From NCBI GenBank assembly GCA_027491845.1, contig JAOZGF010000114.1:1-5363 (forward strand): a stretch of 5,363 bases of DNA, read 5' to 3'. The notes beneath the pieces were generated by a model. That model worked only from the letters and a program-made list of their open reading frames with translations. It was not told the origin of the DNA and did not search any database. The DNA is from Thermoproteota archaeon (GTDB lineage Archaea; Korarchaeota; JAOZGF01). Made by a program: the position numbers and the translations under genes. Of the stretch, positions 1 through 4,855 are shown piece by piece (position 1 is the stretch's first letter; every line of letters begins with the position of its first letter).

Positions 1-832
1 TCATCATTGTTGCTGCTGCGCTTGTGCCCCCCACCAGCAGGGAAATCGAACTTATTACAAGTAATATTGTGTTCAGCACTGAGAGAATTTCGTTTATGTT
101 CTCCATAACCGTTGAGGGAGATATTACCTCCAGTTCAGGGAAGTTTTCCTCCACTTTCTGGGTGAACGACTTTTCAAAGTGTGGACTTTTCAGCTTAACC
201 ATTACCATGCTTATCTTTCCATGTAATCCTGTCACTTCCCACATGTACTCCATCGGGATGTAGATTTCACTGTCTATGAAGCCCCCTGTCCTTTCAAGGA
301 TTGCTACGAGCTTGAATTTTTCCCCTTCTTCACCCTGCTTTTTAGCTATGGTTAGTTCCTCCCCTACTTTGAGGTTCATTTCAAGGGATGCAGCGTATCC
401 GGATACTGCCTCCCTGTTGGACCAGTTTATGCTTTTACCTTCCTTTATCGTGCTTGAAACAACGGAGTCAATGTTTTCATCTAATCCAACAACAATGAAT
501 GGTTTACCGTTTACATAGAGCAGTTTCTCCAGTGTTGGAGCCGCTGCTTTAACCTCAGGCAAGCTTCTAATGTAGAAGTAGTATTCTTCGCCTATTTCTC
601 CAGCTGAAACAAGGGATCCGCCTGATGGGATCACCATGAAGTCGGCTAGCCCTGCAAGTGAGGAGGTTATCTGCGTCCTCGTCGCCTCACTCAAAGAGAT
701 CAAGGTCACTACGGTAGCAATCCCTATGGCCACGCCAATTATTGTTAGGATTGTTCTCCCTTTTCTCGCCATAAAATCTCTAAGCGTCATTCTAAGGATT
801 AGTTTGAGCAACTGCAAACACCTTCTCCACAT
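1..832 (-). CDS. ABC transporter permease, FtsX/MacB type (partial, C-terminus beyond left edge)
   Basis: An open frame reads leftward from ATG at 832 and leaves the window after 277 codons. Residues about 16-48 (LRDFMARKGRTILTIIGVAI and the following hydrophobic run) are the classic FtsX/MacB opening: a basic cytoplasmic stretch, then a first transmembrane helix with a TIIGVAIGIA core. Residues about 50-250 form a soluble extracytoplasmic domain of the MacB_PCD kind. A second hydrophobic helix begins near 252 and is cut off by the edge. Family members work with an ABC ATPase in lipid, peptide or lipoprotein export or in mechanotransmission; no ATPase is visible here and the substrate is unknown. 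An in-frame TAA lies two codons before ATG 832, so the start is 832 or a later Met (15 or 21). No good Shine-Dalgarno is seen. The gene follows the ribbon-helix-helix gene on the same strand after 69 bp and may be co-transcribed with it. Confidence 0.9.
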   Translation of the reverse strand, partial: MWRRCLQLLKLILRMTLRDFMARKGRTILTIIGVAIGIATVVTLISLSEATRTQITSSLAGLADFMVIPSGGSLVSAGEIGEEYYFYIRSLPEVKAAAPTLEKLLYVNGKPFIVVGLDENIDSVVSSTIKEGKSINWSNREAVSGYAASLEMNLKVGEELTIAKKQGEEGEKFKLVAILERTGGFIDSEIYIPMEYMWEVTGLHGKISMVMVKLKSPHFEKSFTQKVEENFPELEVISPSTVMENINEILSVLNTILLVISSISLLVGGTSAAATMM

Positions 833-837
833 GGCTT

Positions 838-856
838 AAACATTTTCATAATGTTT
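838..856. repeat. Inverted repeat just upstream of the permease start
   Basis: Perfect 7-bp arms AAACATT (838-844) and AATGTTT (850-856) are separated by 5 bp. The element lies 5 bp upstream of the permease ATG. It could be an operator or a small RNA hairpin near the translation start; no protein partner is known. The neighbouring ribbon-helix-helix protein is one candidate binder, which is inference only. Confidence 0.4.
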
Positions 857-883
857 CTTCTCAACTAGGGCCGTGTCTTCAAA

Positions 884-897
884 CCCCCCCTTTTTTT
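884..897. other. Homopolymer tract C7T7 (A7G7 on the minus strand)
   Basis: Seven C are followed directly by seven T. On the transcribed minus strand this is A7G7, in the gap between the end of the ribbon-helix-helix gene and the permease. It does not fit a U-tract terminator for the minus-strand genes, since it would give purines in the RNA. Such a run is prone to length error in sequencing and to replication slippage. Confidence 0.6.
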
Positions 898-901
898 CGA
901 T

Positions 902-1411
902 TTACTTTTTAACTATCTTTTCTATTCTCCTACATTTGGAGAGAATCGCTAGTTTCCACAGTGACCTGGGTATTACGAGTTCATCACAGTAAACTATTGA
1001 CTTAACCTTTGAGTTGAATAGTTCCTCGTCAACGTCCTCTTCGAATTCAAGCCTTTTAATGTTTATGAACGATATTTTTTTGTCGCTGTTCTCTAAATCG
1101 CTCTTGCTCACCGTTAAGCTCCCTATTTCAGATATGACGATGCTTTTTGAATCGGACATTCCGTTTGACTCCAGGACTCCGCTTGCAAATTCAACTGGGA
1201 ACTTCACAGCGGCCCTTAATATTTCTTTTCTATGTGCGTATCTCTTCTCGGGTGGAAGGGAAAGATATGTCTTGAGGGCTTGGTTCACAATTAGCCCTAC
1301 GTTCACCCCCAGCTCCCTTGCCATCGCACTTATTCTCCTGTAAAGGTTTTCATCCATTCCTCTAATGCTTATCTGCTTCTTTTTTCCCTCGGCCTGCGGG
1401 TCATCGGTCAC
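902..1411 (-). CDS. Ribbon-helix-helix (CopG/Arc-like) DNA-binding protein with unrecognised C-terminal domain
   Basis: A 169-residue protein with GTG start. Residues about 12-50 have the pattern of a ribbon-helix-helix DNA-binding fold: a short strand (KQISIRG), helix 1 (DENLYRRISAMARELG), a turn, and helix 2 (NVGLIVNQALKTYL). Members dimerise and insert the strand pair into the DNA major groove. The rest (about 55-169) is not a family I recognise. It has alternating strand-like segments (SLTVSKSDL, ISFINIKRLEF, VKSIVYCDELVIP) and ends in a basic tail, suggesting a sensor or oligomerisation domain. The start is supported by a GAGGTG site 8 nt upstream and a TATA-like box that would place the transcript start about 20 nt before the GTG. 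The gene lies directly upstream of the ABC permease, so control of that transporter is a reasonable guess. An orphan antitoxin-like role is the alternative; no toxin is adjacent on this strand. Confidence 0.8.
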   Translation of the reverse strand: MTDDPQAEGKKKQISIRGMDENLYRRISAMARELGVNVGLIVNQALKTYLSLPPEKRYAHRKEILRAAVKFPVEFASGVLESNGMSDSKSIVISEIGSLTVSKSDLENSDKKISFINIKRLEFEEDVDEELFNSKVKSIVYCDELVIPRSLWKLAILSKCRRIEKIVKK

Positions 1412-1419
1412 TTGTTATT

Positions 1420-1425
1420 CACCTC
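1420..1425 (-). promoter_or_regulatory. Shine-Dalgarno site of the ribbon-helix-helix gene
   Basis: GAGGTG on the minus strand matches the archaeal anti-Shine-Dalgarno and lies 8 nt before the GTG at 1411. It decides for this GTG start. Confidence 0.7.
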
Positions 1426-1452
1426 GCATGAGAAATGTAATGCATTTAATTC

Positions 1453-1461
1453 ATATTTAAA
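1453..1461 (-). promoter_or_regulatory. TATA-like box for the ribbon-helix-helix gene
   Basis: TTTAAATAT on the minus strand resembles an archaeal TATA box. Transcription would begin about 25 bp downstream, near 1431, leaving a leader of about 20 nt that just holds the Shine-Dalgarno. The call rests on composition and spacing only. Confidence 0.5.
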
Positions 1462-1701
1462 CGTTACTCTCCGAACCCAATCTCAAGTTAGCGAACGAAG
1501 TAAGTTAATTTGGGCGGAGCATAGAGTAGCCGTATGTCCGCTGTCAAGGCGAAGTTGTTCATGCCTTCTCATAAGCTTCTAGGAACTCTTCTCTCTTTAT
1601 CCCTGCTTGTAGACAAATGTTCTATAAAAATCAACCTTATTTTTTACCAACCTAAACGCAACACTTTATTTGCAATACCTAAAATTCAACAGAACCGTTT
1701 T

Positions 1702-1717
1702 GGAAACGCTTATATTT
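1702..1717 (+). promoter_or_regulatory. Promoter of vapBC (BRE + TATA box, apparently leaderless)
   Basis: GGAAACG (possible BRE, 1702-1708) is followed by CTTATATTT (TATA-like, 1709-1717). The TATA centre is about 28 bp before the ATG at 1741 and no Shine-Dalgarno precedes that ATG, so transcription probably starts at or within a few bases of the start codon. This spacing is the main reason for choosing 1741 as the vapB start. Confidence 0.65.
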
Positions 1718-1723
1718 CGATTA

Positions 1724-1738
1724 AACAATTATATAGTT
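1724..1738. repeat. Imperfect palindrome between TATA box and vapB start (possible operator)
   Basis: AACAAT (1724-1729) and ATAGTT (1733-1738) form an inverted repeat with 5 of 6 positions matching and a 3-bp spacer. It lies exactly where a VapB or VapBC complex binding its own promoter would block initiation. VapBC autoregulation is known for the family; the site itself is inferred. Confidence 0.35.
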
Positions 1739-1740
1739 AT

Positions 1741-1980
1741 ATGGTGAAAGAGTTGAGTAATTACGTAACAATTTCCGTTCCGGCCCGCGTTAAAAAGATG
1801 CTAGAAAAAGCTAAAGGCAAGGAGGATTGGGGAAGTTTTTTGCTTAAGCTTTATGTTGAGGCAAGGAGATTGAAAAGTAAAAGAGCATTTGATGAGTTAA
1901 CCAGAATCCTTACGGAAGAAGATTTAAGGGCCATTGCTGAGTCGAGTAAGGAGTTTAGGGAAGGCTTTCGCTTGAGATGA
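1741..1980 (+). CDS. vapB: Antitoxin of the VapBC family (VapB)
   Basis: A 79-residue protein that neutralises the neighbouring VapC RNase and probably represses the shared promoter. The N-terminal part (about 7-45) begins with a strand YVTISVP and two helices (ARVKKMLEKAKG, DWGSFLLKLYVEARRL), in the manner of archaeal ribbon-helix-helix VapB proteins. The C-terminal tail (LTEEDLRAIAESSKEFREGF, about 57-76) is typical of the toxin-binding segment of these antitoxins, which wraps the PIN domain. The start is ATG 1741, because the TATA box 28 bp upstream implies a leaderless mRNA; the longer frame back to 1534 is not credible. Its stop overlaps the vapC start in the sequence ATGA, which implies translational coupling and one operon. 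Confidence 0.85.
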   Translation: MVKELSNYVTISVPARVKKMLEKAKGKEDWGSFLLKLYVEARRLKSKRAFDELTRILTEEDLRAIAESSKEFREGFRLR

Positions 1981-2327
1981 TGTTGCTCGATACGGATGCA
2001 GTTATAGAAATACTGAAGAAAAAGAGATATGAGGCTGGCAAGATCTCAATTATAACCCTAATTGAATTTTTAAGGGGGTTAGAGGTTGAAAGGAGGAAGA
2101 AAGCAAAGGAATTGCTTGAAGAAAGCTTCGACGTTCTTAACATAGACAATCAGGTTATTGAAACGTATTGCAACATATACCGAAACCTTAAAGAGGAAGG
2201 TGTGCCTATACCTGATGCGGACATATTGATAGCTGCAACAGCAATATCCAACAACATGACCTTGAAAACAAGGGATAAACACTTTAGGGTATTAGAGAAA
2301 TTCGGTTTGAAACTGGCTCAACCATAA
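1977..2327 (+). CDS. vapC: Toxin of the VapBC family, PIN-domain ribonuclease (VapC)
   Basis: A 116-residue PIN-domain protein of normal length for VapC, a Mg/Mn-dependent RNase that cleaves specific RNAs (often tRNA or rRNA) when freed from VapB. The expected acidic residues are present: D5 in MMLLDTDAVIE, E30 in TLIEFLRG, D82 in IPDADILIAATA (D80 also available), and D100 in LKTRDKHF. So the active site appears intact. The start is ATG 1977 in the 4-bp overlap with vapB; a second ATG follows at once (1980), so the first Met is uncertain by one residue. The convergent AlkD-like gene ends 64 bp downstream. Confidence 0.92.
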   Translation: MMLLDTDAVIEILKKKRYEAGKISIITLIEFLRGLEVERRKKAKELLEESFDVLNIDNQVIETYCNIYRNLKEEGVPIPDADILIAATAISNNMTLKTRDKHFRVLEKFGLKLAQP

Positions 2328-2328
2328 C

Positions 2329-2340
2329 TTGTTTAAACAA
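2329..2340. repeat. Perfect 12-bp palindrome after vapC
   Basis: TTGTTTAAACAA is a perfect palindrome one base after the vapC stop, in the 64-bp gap between convergent genes. It overlaps a 10-bp sequence, TTAAACAATT (2333-2342), that also occurs just upstream of vapB at 1721-1730, so the toxin-antitoxin pair is bracketed by a short direct repeat. It may be chance in A/T-rich DNA, a regulatory site, or a trace of insertion. A clear U-tract terminator for vapC is not seen. Confidence 0.4.
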
Positions 2341-2391
2341 TTTAACAAATAAATAGTGCACCTGAAGCAATGTAAGTAGGGCGTCGGTGGA

Positions 2392-3080
2392 TTAGAAAGA
2401 TTTTTTCAGTTTCTCTTGAAGTTCAGATGGCAGTTTTCTTATTCCATCACGTATTGTTGGTTTAACTTTTTCTGTTTCCCTTCTCAGCGAGCTCTTTTAG
2501 GAAGAGATAGACTTGCTCAGGATCCTTCTTGCTTATTTCCCTTAACGCCCAGCCAATTGCTTCTCTTAGAAATTCTAGGCATGCCTTGGACATTGTTGGT
2601 TTGACCCTGATAAACGGGGGAATTGGTGTAACAGCAAGCCTTTTCACCCATTTGTTCTTGTTTTTTAGCCATTCTCTTAACAGTAGAAACATTTCATGTT
2701 GTTTTCGAACCATAAGGTTGACTGTAACCCTTAATGCAAGTTGATCTGACAGGCTGTTCAGAACCTCCAACACAAACTTTTTTGTTTCTTCACATTCTTT
2801 TTTACTTATTTTTTCCAGTGAACTTGAAATTATCAGTCTTATATCCATGTCACCTTGCATCCACAGTTTTTTCAGCCTTGAAAATTTCCAGTTTTCCCTT
2901 TGTAGGAGCTTTCCAGGTTCTCTTCCGACAAGGTTTAGGCAAGGCGTCCTAGTTAGCCTAGCTTCTCCGTTTTTTAAACCTGGACCTTATTAATGAGAGA
3001 ATTAACCTTAAATCGGCCTCTCTCAGCTTTCCATATATTTCTTTAGCGAGCTTAACATGGCTTTGGCCCTGATCTACCAT
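2392..3080 (-). pseudogene. AlkD-like DNA glycosylase gene (DNA alkylation repair, HEAT-like repeats), interrupted by two apparent frameshifts
   Basis: Three successive minus-strand frames together read as one AlkD-family protein. Frame 1 starts at ATG 3080. It passes to frame 2 around the A6 run (plus-strand T6 at 2970-2975) and to frame 3 around the A4 run (T4 at 2495-2498), ending at TAA 2392-2394. Removing one A from each run gives 228 residues, close to the usual 230-240. In that reading WVKRLAV (R147), AIGWALREISKKDPE (W177) and LSDQLA (D112) fall at positions resembling the arginine, tryptophan and aspartate of Bacillus cereus AlkD (recalled as R148, W187 and D113). The family excises alkylated bases such as 3-/7-methyl purines without base flipping. 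The Trp usually found four residues before the Asp is not evident. The start overlaps the radical SAM stop (ATGGTAG), so the two genes form one operon. The gene may be truly decayed, or the indels may be homopolymer sequencing errors. The first 60 residues are the least certain part. The longest intact piece is 2462-2860. Confidence 0.75.
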
Positions 3081-4204
3081 TCGCCCATCTCTTTCTTAAG
3101 TTTACTGCTTTTTCCTTCAGCCAAGTATTCCTCTATTGTTTTACGTATGCTTTCACCTACTCCAGGTATTTCATCTATCTTTCCCTCCATGTACAGCTTC
3201 CTAATGTCTGTGTTAAGCCTCTCAATGTTTTCTGAGGCCCTATGGTATGCCCACGCTGAGTATGGGTTTCCTGTTCTGAACTCTTTAAAGAAAGCTATCT
3301 GCAGCAGGAGAAATGAGACGTCAAAGTTTTCCTTGAAAGGCCTAGGGTAGCTGGGGGGTGGAATATAGTTTTTGATGCCGTATTTTTTACACAGCCTATA
3401 GGCTTCCCTATTTATCTTTACAAGATAGCTGGGAGGAGGATGCTCCCTGTCACCGTAAAGCTTCAAGTACTTTTCCACATAGCTTGGAAAATTTCTTTTT
3501 AAAAGCTCCATGAACCTTATCCTTTGATTGCTCCTCAACGTCATGCCTGAACCTATTAAAACGTATCCAGCCCTCCCAGACACTTTACTAATGACTTCCT
3601 CAAGGTTTTCCTTGCTGTCGAGGAAGAATGGAATGATAGGTATAAAGTTTACCCCTGCCTCAATTCCTTCGCTCCTCAGCTTCTCTATTGCCTTAAGCCT
3701 TTTCTCAGGTGGTGGGGCATAGGGTTCAAAGTGCCTTAATAAGTCCCTGTTAAATGTTATTATGGTGAATGAAACGCTGCACCATGTTTTTTCGCTGATT
3801 TCCTTCAATATGTCCATGTCACGTAGGACAAGATCCCCTTTCGTGCCTATGTTGACAGGGAAACTGTTCTCAGCGAGAACCTCAAGAACCTTCCTCGTTA
3901 ACTCATACTTTTTTTCTGCAGGCTGATAGGGGTCTGTCACCCCTGATAAAGCAACCACGTCAGGCTTAGCTTTTCTAACTTGTTTTTTCAGAACTTCAAC
4001 ACAGTTCTTTTTCACGTAAATTACTCTTGAGAAGTCCCTGTAGTCTTCATGTACCAAGTATTTCTCCGTTATAGCGTCACAGTAATTGCATGCAAACTGG
4101 CAACCCCTATAAGGGTTAATGGTATACCTGTTCCAAAACCAGTTGTCCCTAAACCTTTGCCTTGTCAAGACGCTCTTCACGTTTATTTCAACGAACTTCA
4201 CCAT
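3074..4204 (-). CDS. Radical SAM protein, SplB/COG1533 'DNA repair photolyase' type, with C-terminal Pol-beta-like helix-hairpin-helix domain
   Basis: A 376-residue protein. The radical SAM [4Fe-4S] motif CxxxCxxC is C35-C39-C42 within NPYRGCQFACNYCDA. Further COG1533 marks are GVTDPYQPAEKKYELTRKVL (88-107), TKGDLVLRDMDIL (121-133), VSFTIITFN (144-152) and HFEPYAPPPEKR (158-169). Spore photoproduct lyase is the characterised relative, but most COG1533 members have no proven substrate. Residues about 290-376 look like the N-terminal helix-hairpin-helix domain of family X polymerases (NPYSAWAYHRA, then IPGVGESIRKTIEEYLAEGK). By eye, the Pol-beta Schiff-base Lys72 aligns with T356 and phosphate-binding Lys35 and Lys68 with serines, so DNA binding rather than lyase chemistry is likely. 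ATG 4204 is chosen because a TATA-like box lies about 24 bp upstream, implying a leaderless mRNA. The AlkD-like frame starts inside its last codons. A role in DNA lesion recognition or repair is inferred. Confidence 0.88.
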   Translation of the reverse strand: MVKFVEINVKSVLTRQRFRDNWFWNRYTINPYRGCQFACNYCDAITEKYLVHEDYRDFSRVIYVKKNCVEVLKKQVRKAKPDVVALSGVTDPYQPAEKKYELTRKVLEVLAENSFPVNIGTKGDLVLRDMDILKEISEKTWCSVSFTIITFNRDLLRHFEPYAPPPEKRLKAIEKLRSEGIEAGVNFIPIIPFFLDSKENLEEVISKVSGRAGYVLIGSGMTLRSNQRIRFMELLKRNFPSYVEKYLKLYGDREHPPPSYLVKINREAYRLCKKYGIKNYIPPPSYPRPFKENFDVSFLLLQIAFFKEFRTGNPYSAWAYHRASENIERLNTDIRKLYMEGKIDEIPGVGESIRKTIEEYLAEGKSSKLKKEMGEW

Positions 4205-4224
4205 GTTTTCGTCAGCCTTAACTG

Positions 4225-4238
4225 TTTAAAAAGCCCAC
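4225..4238 (-). promoter_or_regulatory. Promoter of the radical SAM / AlkD-like operon
   Basis: On the minus strand GTGGG (4238-4234, possible BRE) precedes CTTTTTAAA (TATA-like, about 4233-4225). The TATA centre is about 24 bp from ATG 4204, and no Shine-Dalgarno precedes the ATG, so the mRNA is probably leaderless. The box lies between the end of the DUF3795 gene and the radical SAM start, so the repair pair can be expressed apart from its upstream neighbour. Confidence 0.6.
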
Positions 4239-4242
4239 ATCA

Positions 4243-4269
4243 TGTTTACTCGTGTTTGCTCGTGTTTAC
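4243..4269. repeat. 10-bp tandem repeat, 2.6 copies, upstream of the repair-operon promoter
   Basis: TGTTTACTCG (4243-4252), TGTTTGCTCG (4253-4262) and a partial third copy TGTTTAC (4263-4269) lie head to tail. The period is about one helical turn, so bound proteins would lie on one face of the DNA. The array begins directly upstream of the BRE/TATA of the radical SAM gene and runs over the stop codon of the DUF3795 gene. It is a candidate operator for activation or repression of the repair pair. Confidence 0.6.
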
Positions 4270-4574
4270 ATTCGTCCATGGGCTTTTTCCAGCAGGCTCC
4301 TGAAGGTTTTAAGAAAGGCTTCGCTGTAAGGGAAACCCCCCTTCTCAAAAACTTCACAAGGGAAACTGTCACAGTCCCTAAGGCAGTAGGCAACCTTCTT
4401 CTCAGCAGCACATCTTAACACAGGGCAAAGTGCATTGATAGATCTCAAATAACTTAGTCTTTCATTAACATTTGGATCATTTCCGGGGACGCAGCCCTTA
4501 CAAACACCCTTAATCCTTAGTCCACACACTTCACACGAAATGCCGCATGCACCAACCATCATGTAATCATCCAC
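4266..4574 (-). CDS. DUF3795 family cysteine-rich protein
   Basis: A 102-residue protein rich in cysteine: C10, C14, C17, C25, C28, C50, C55, C64, C68 and C73. The order MMVGACGISCEVC, GVCKGCVPGNDP, CPVLRCAAEKKVAYC, DCDSFPCEVF and FPYSEAFL matches the DUF3795 family (about 100 residues, common in archaea and anaerobic bacteria). Its function is unknown; the cysteines suggest metal or Fe-S binding. No signal peptide or membrane helix is seen, so it is probably cytosolic. The start is taken as GTG 4574, with AGGAAAGGAG just upstream; Met5 or Met6 (4562, 4559) are alternatives, and family members often begin near the MMVGACG. It follows the tiny Cys-rich gene after 42 bp on the same strand, so the two probably form an operon. 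Its stop lies within the tandem repeat that precedes the radical SAM promoter. Confidence 0.88.
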   Translation of the reverse strand: MDDYMMVGACGISCEVCGLRIKGVCKGCVPGNDPNVNERLSYLRSINALCPVLRCAAEKKVAYCLRDCDSFPCEVFEKGGFPYSEAFLKTFRSLLEKAHGRM

Positions 4575-4616
4575 TTCTCCTTTCCTGGTTTGATCAGCTT
4601 CTCAAGCCATGACGTT

Positions 4617-4751
4617 TTATTTTTCCTTAGGCTGAAAATACTTGCACTCCCTCTCGCTCTTCACGTCTGTTATTTTTACGTTAAAACATGTTCCTTCATT
4701 TGAAGAAGGATCTTCCTGCTTCAAAAATTTGCAGTCTATGCATCTCACCAA
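4617..4751 (-). CDS. Tiny CxxC cysteine-rich protein (44 aa)
   Basis: A 44-codon frame reading VRCIDCKFLKQEDP, then GTCFNVKITDVKS and ECKYFQPKEK. Four cysteines in the pattern CxxC-x14-C-x13-C suggest a small zinc-ribbon-like or Fe-S protein. The layout (CxxCxF, G-x-C, V-x(4)-EC-x-(Y)F-x-P) recalls small hypothetical proteins found in many archaea and bacteria, but I cannot name a family. A strong GGAGG (4760-4764) is 8 nt before the TTG at 4751 and 11 nt before the GTG at 4748, so either may be the start; TTG fits the spacing better. It lies 42 bp upstream of the DUF3795 gene, in the same direction, and both are Cys-rich, so a joint role in metal or Fe-S handling or redox is possible. Function is unknown. 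Confidence 0.7.
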   Translation of the reverse strand: MVRCIDCKFLKQEDPSSNEGTCFNVKITDVKSERECKYFQPKEK

Positions 4752-4759
4752 CCTTACAT

Positions 4760-4764
4760 CCTCC
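4760..4764 (-). promoter_or_regulatory. Shine-Dalgarno GGAGG of the tiny Cys-rich gene
   Basis: GGAGG on the minus strand is the strongest ribosome-binding match in the window. It supports translation of the 44-codon frame and a start at 4751 (8 nt) or 4748 (11 nt). Confidence 0.7.
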
Positions 4765-4794
4765 TTTTTTAAAGGAGTGGTTTTTGTGAGAGAA

Positions 4795-4812
4795 GTTAAG
4801 TTTAACGTTAAA
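4795..4812 (-). promoter_or_regulatory. Likely promoter/operator region of the Cys-rich operon
   Basis: On the minus strand GTTAAACTTAA is a weak TATA-like box that would start transcription near 4775-4780, leaving a short leader with GGAGG. The same bases hold two overlapping palindromes: GTTAA-GT-TTAAC (4795-4806) and TTTAACGTTAAA (4801-4812). They share the GTTAA half-site with the array further upstream, so a repressor or activator site over the promoter is plausible. No direct evidence. Confidence 0.35.
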
Positions 4813-4855
4813 AAAAAATTGTGTTGAACAGAATCACCGTCACAATTTTTTTTTT
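4810..4855. terminator. Perfect A/T-armed hairpin, candidate bidirectional terminator
   Basis: A9TTGTG (4810-4823) and CACAAT9 (4841-4854) are perfect 14-bp inverted arms around a 17-bp loop. Transcribed from either strand, the RNA would end the stem in a run of at least nine U. This would suit termination of minus-strand transcripts from the DUF364 gene (stop at 5043) before the Cys-rich operon starts. No plus-strand gene nearby needs it. The stem is A/U-rich and therefore weak; the U-tract alone may act as the archaeal termination signal. Confidence 0.5.

Larger units (their letters stand above)
1412..1740. other. Divergent intergenic region with a possible gene relic
   Basis: This 329-bp stretch separates the ribbon-helix-helix gene from vapB and holds a promoter at each end. 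The plus-strand reading frame of vapB stays open back to an ATG at 1534. The translation of 1534-1740 does not look like a protein, and the vapB promoter lies inside it, so it is not part of the gene. On the minus strand, 1559-1621 reads as a protein-like tail (AGIKREEFLEAYEKA then stop). Its stop overlaps, as ATGA, an ATG that opens a 24-codon frame ending at 1488. The joined-gene style of this junction suggests remains of a small, perhaps toxin-antitoxin-like, pair. No tRNA or structured RNA was recognised. Confidence 0.3.

Noticed and set aside
24..839. Plus-strand open frames opposite the permease (24-263, 276-518, 636-839)
   Set aside because: They are shadows of a clear FtsX/MacB reading frame on the minus strand that has no stop over the whole interval.
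1014..1343. Plus-strand 109-codon open frame
   Set aside because: It is the antisense of the ribbon-helix-helix gene, with a Ser/Leu-rich translation and no promoter or Shine-Dalgarno.
1534..1740. N-terminal extension of vapB back to ATG 1534
   Set aside because: It would add 69 residues that VapB proteins lack, its translation looks like A/T-rich noise, and the BRE/TATA promoter for ATG 1741 lies inside it.
2462..2860. The 132-codon frame taken as a complete gene
   Set aside because: AlkD-like similarity continues in-frame upstream of 2860 and in a shifted frame downstream of 2495, so it is the middle of a longer interrupted gene.
4243..4269. CRISPR-like array
   Set aside because: Units are only 10 bp, directly abutting and without spacers; no cas genes are nearby.
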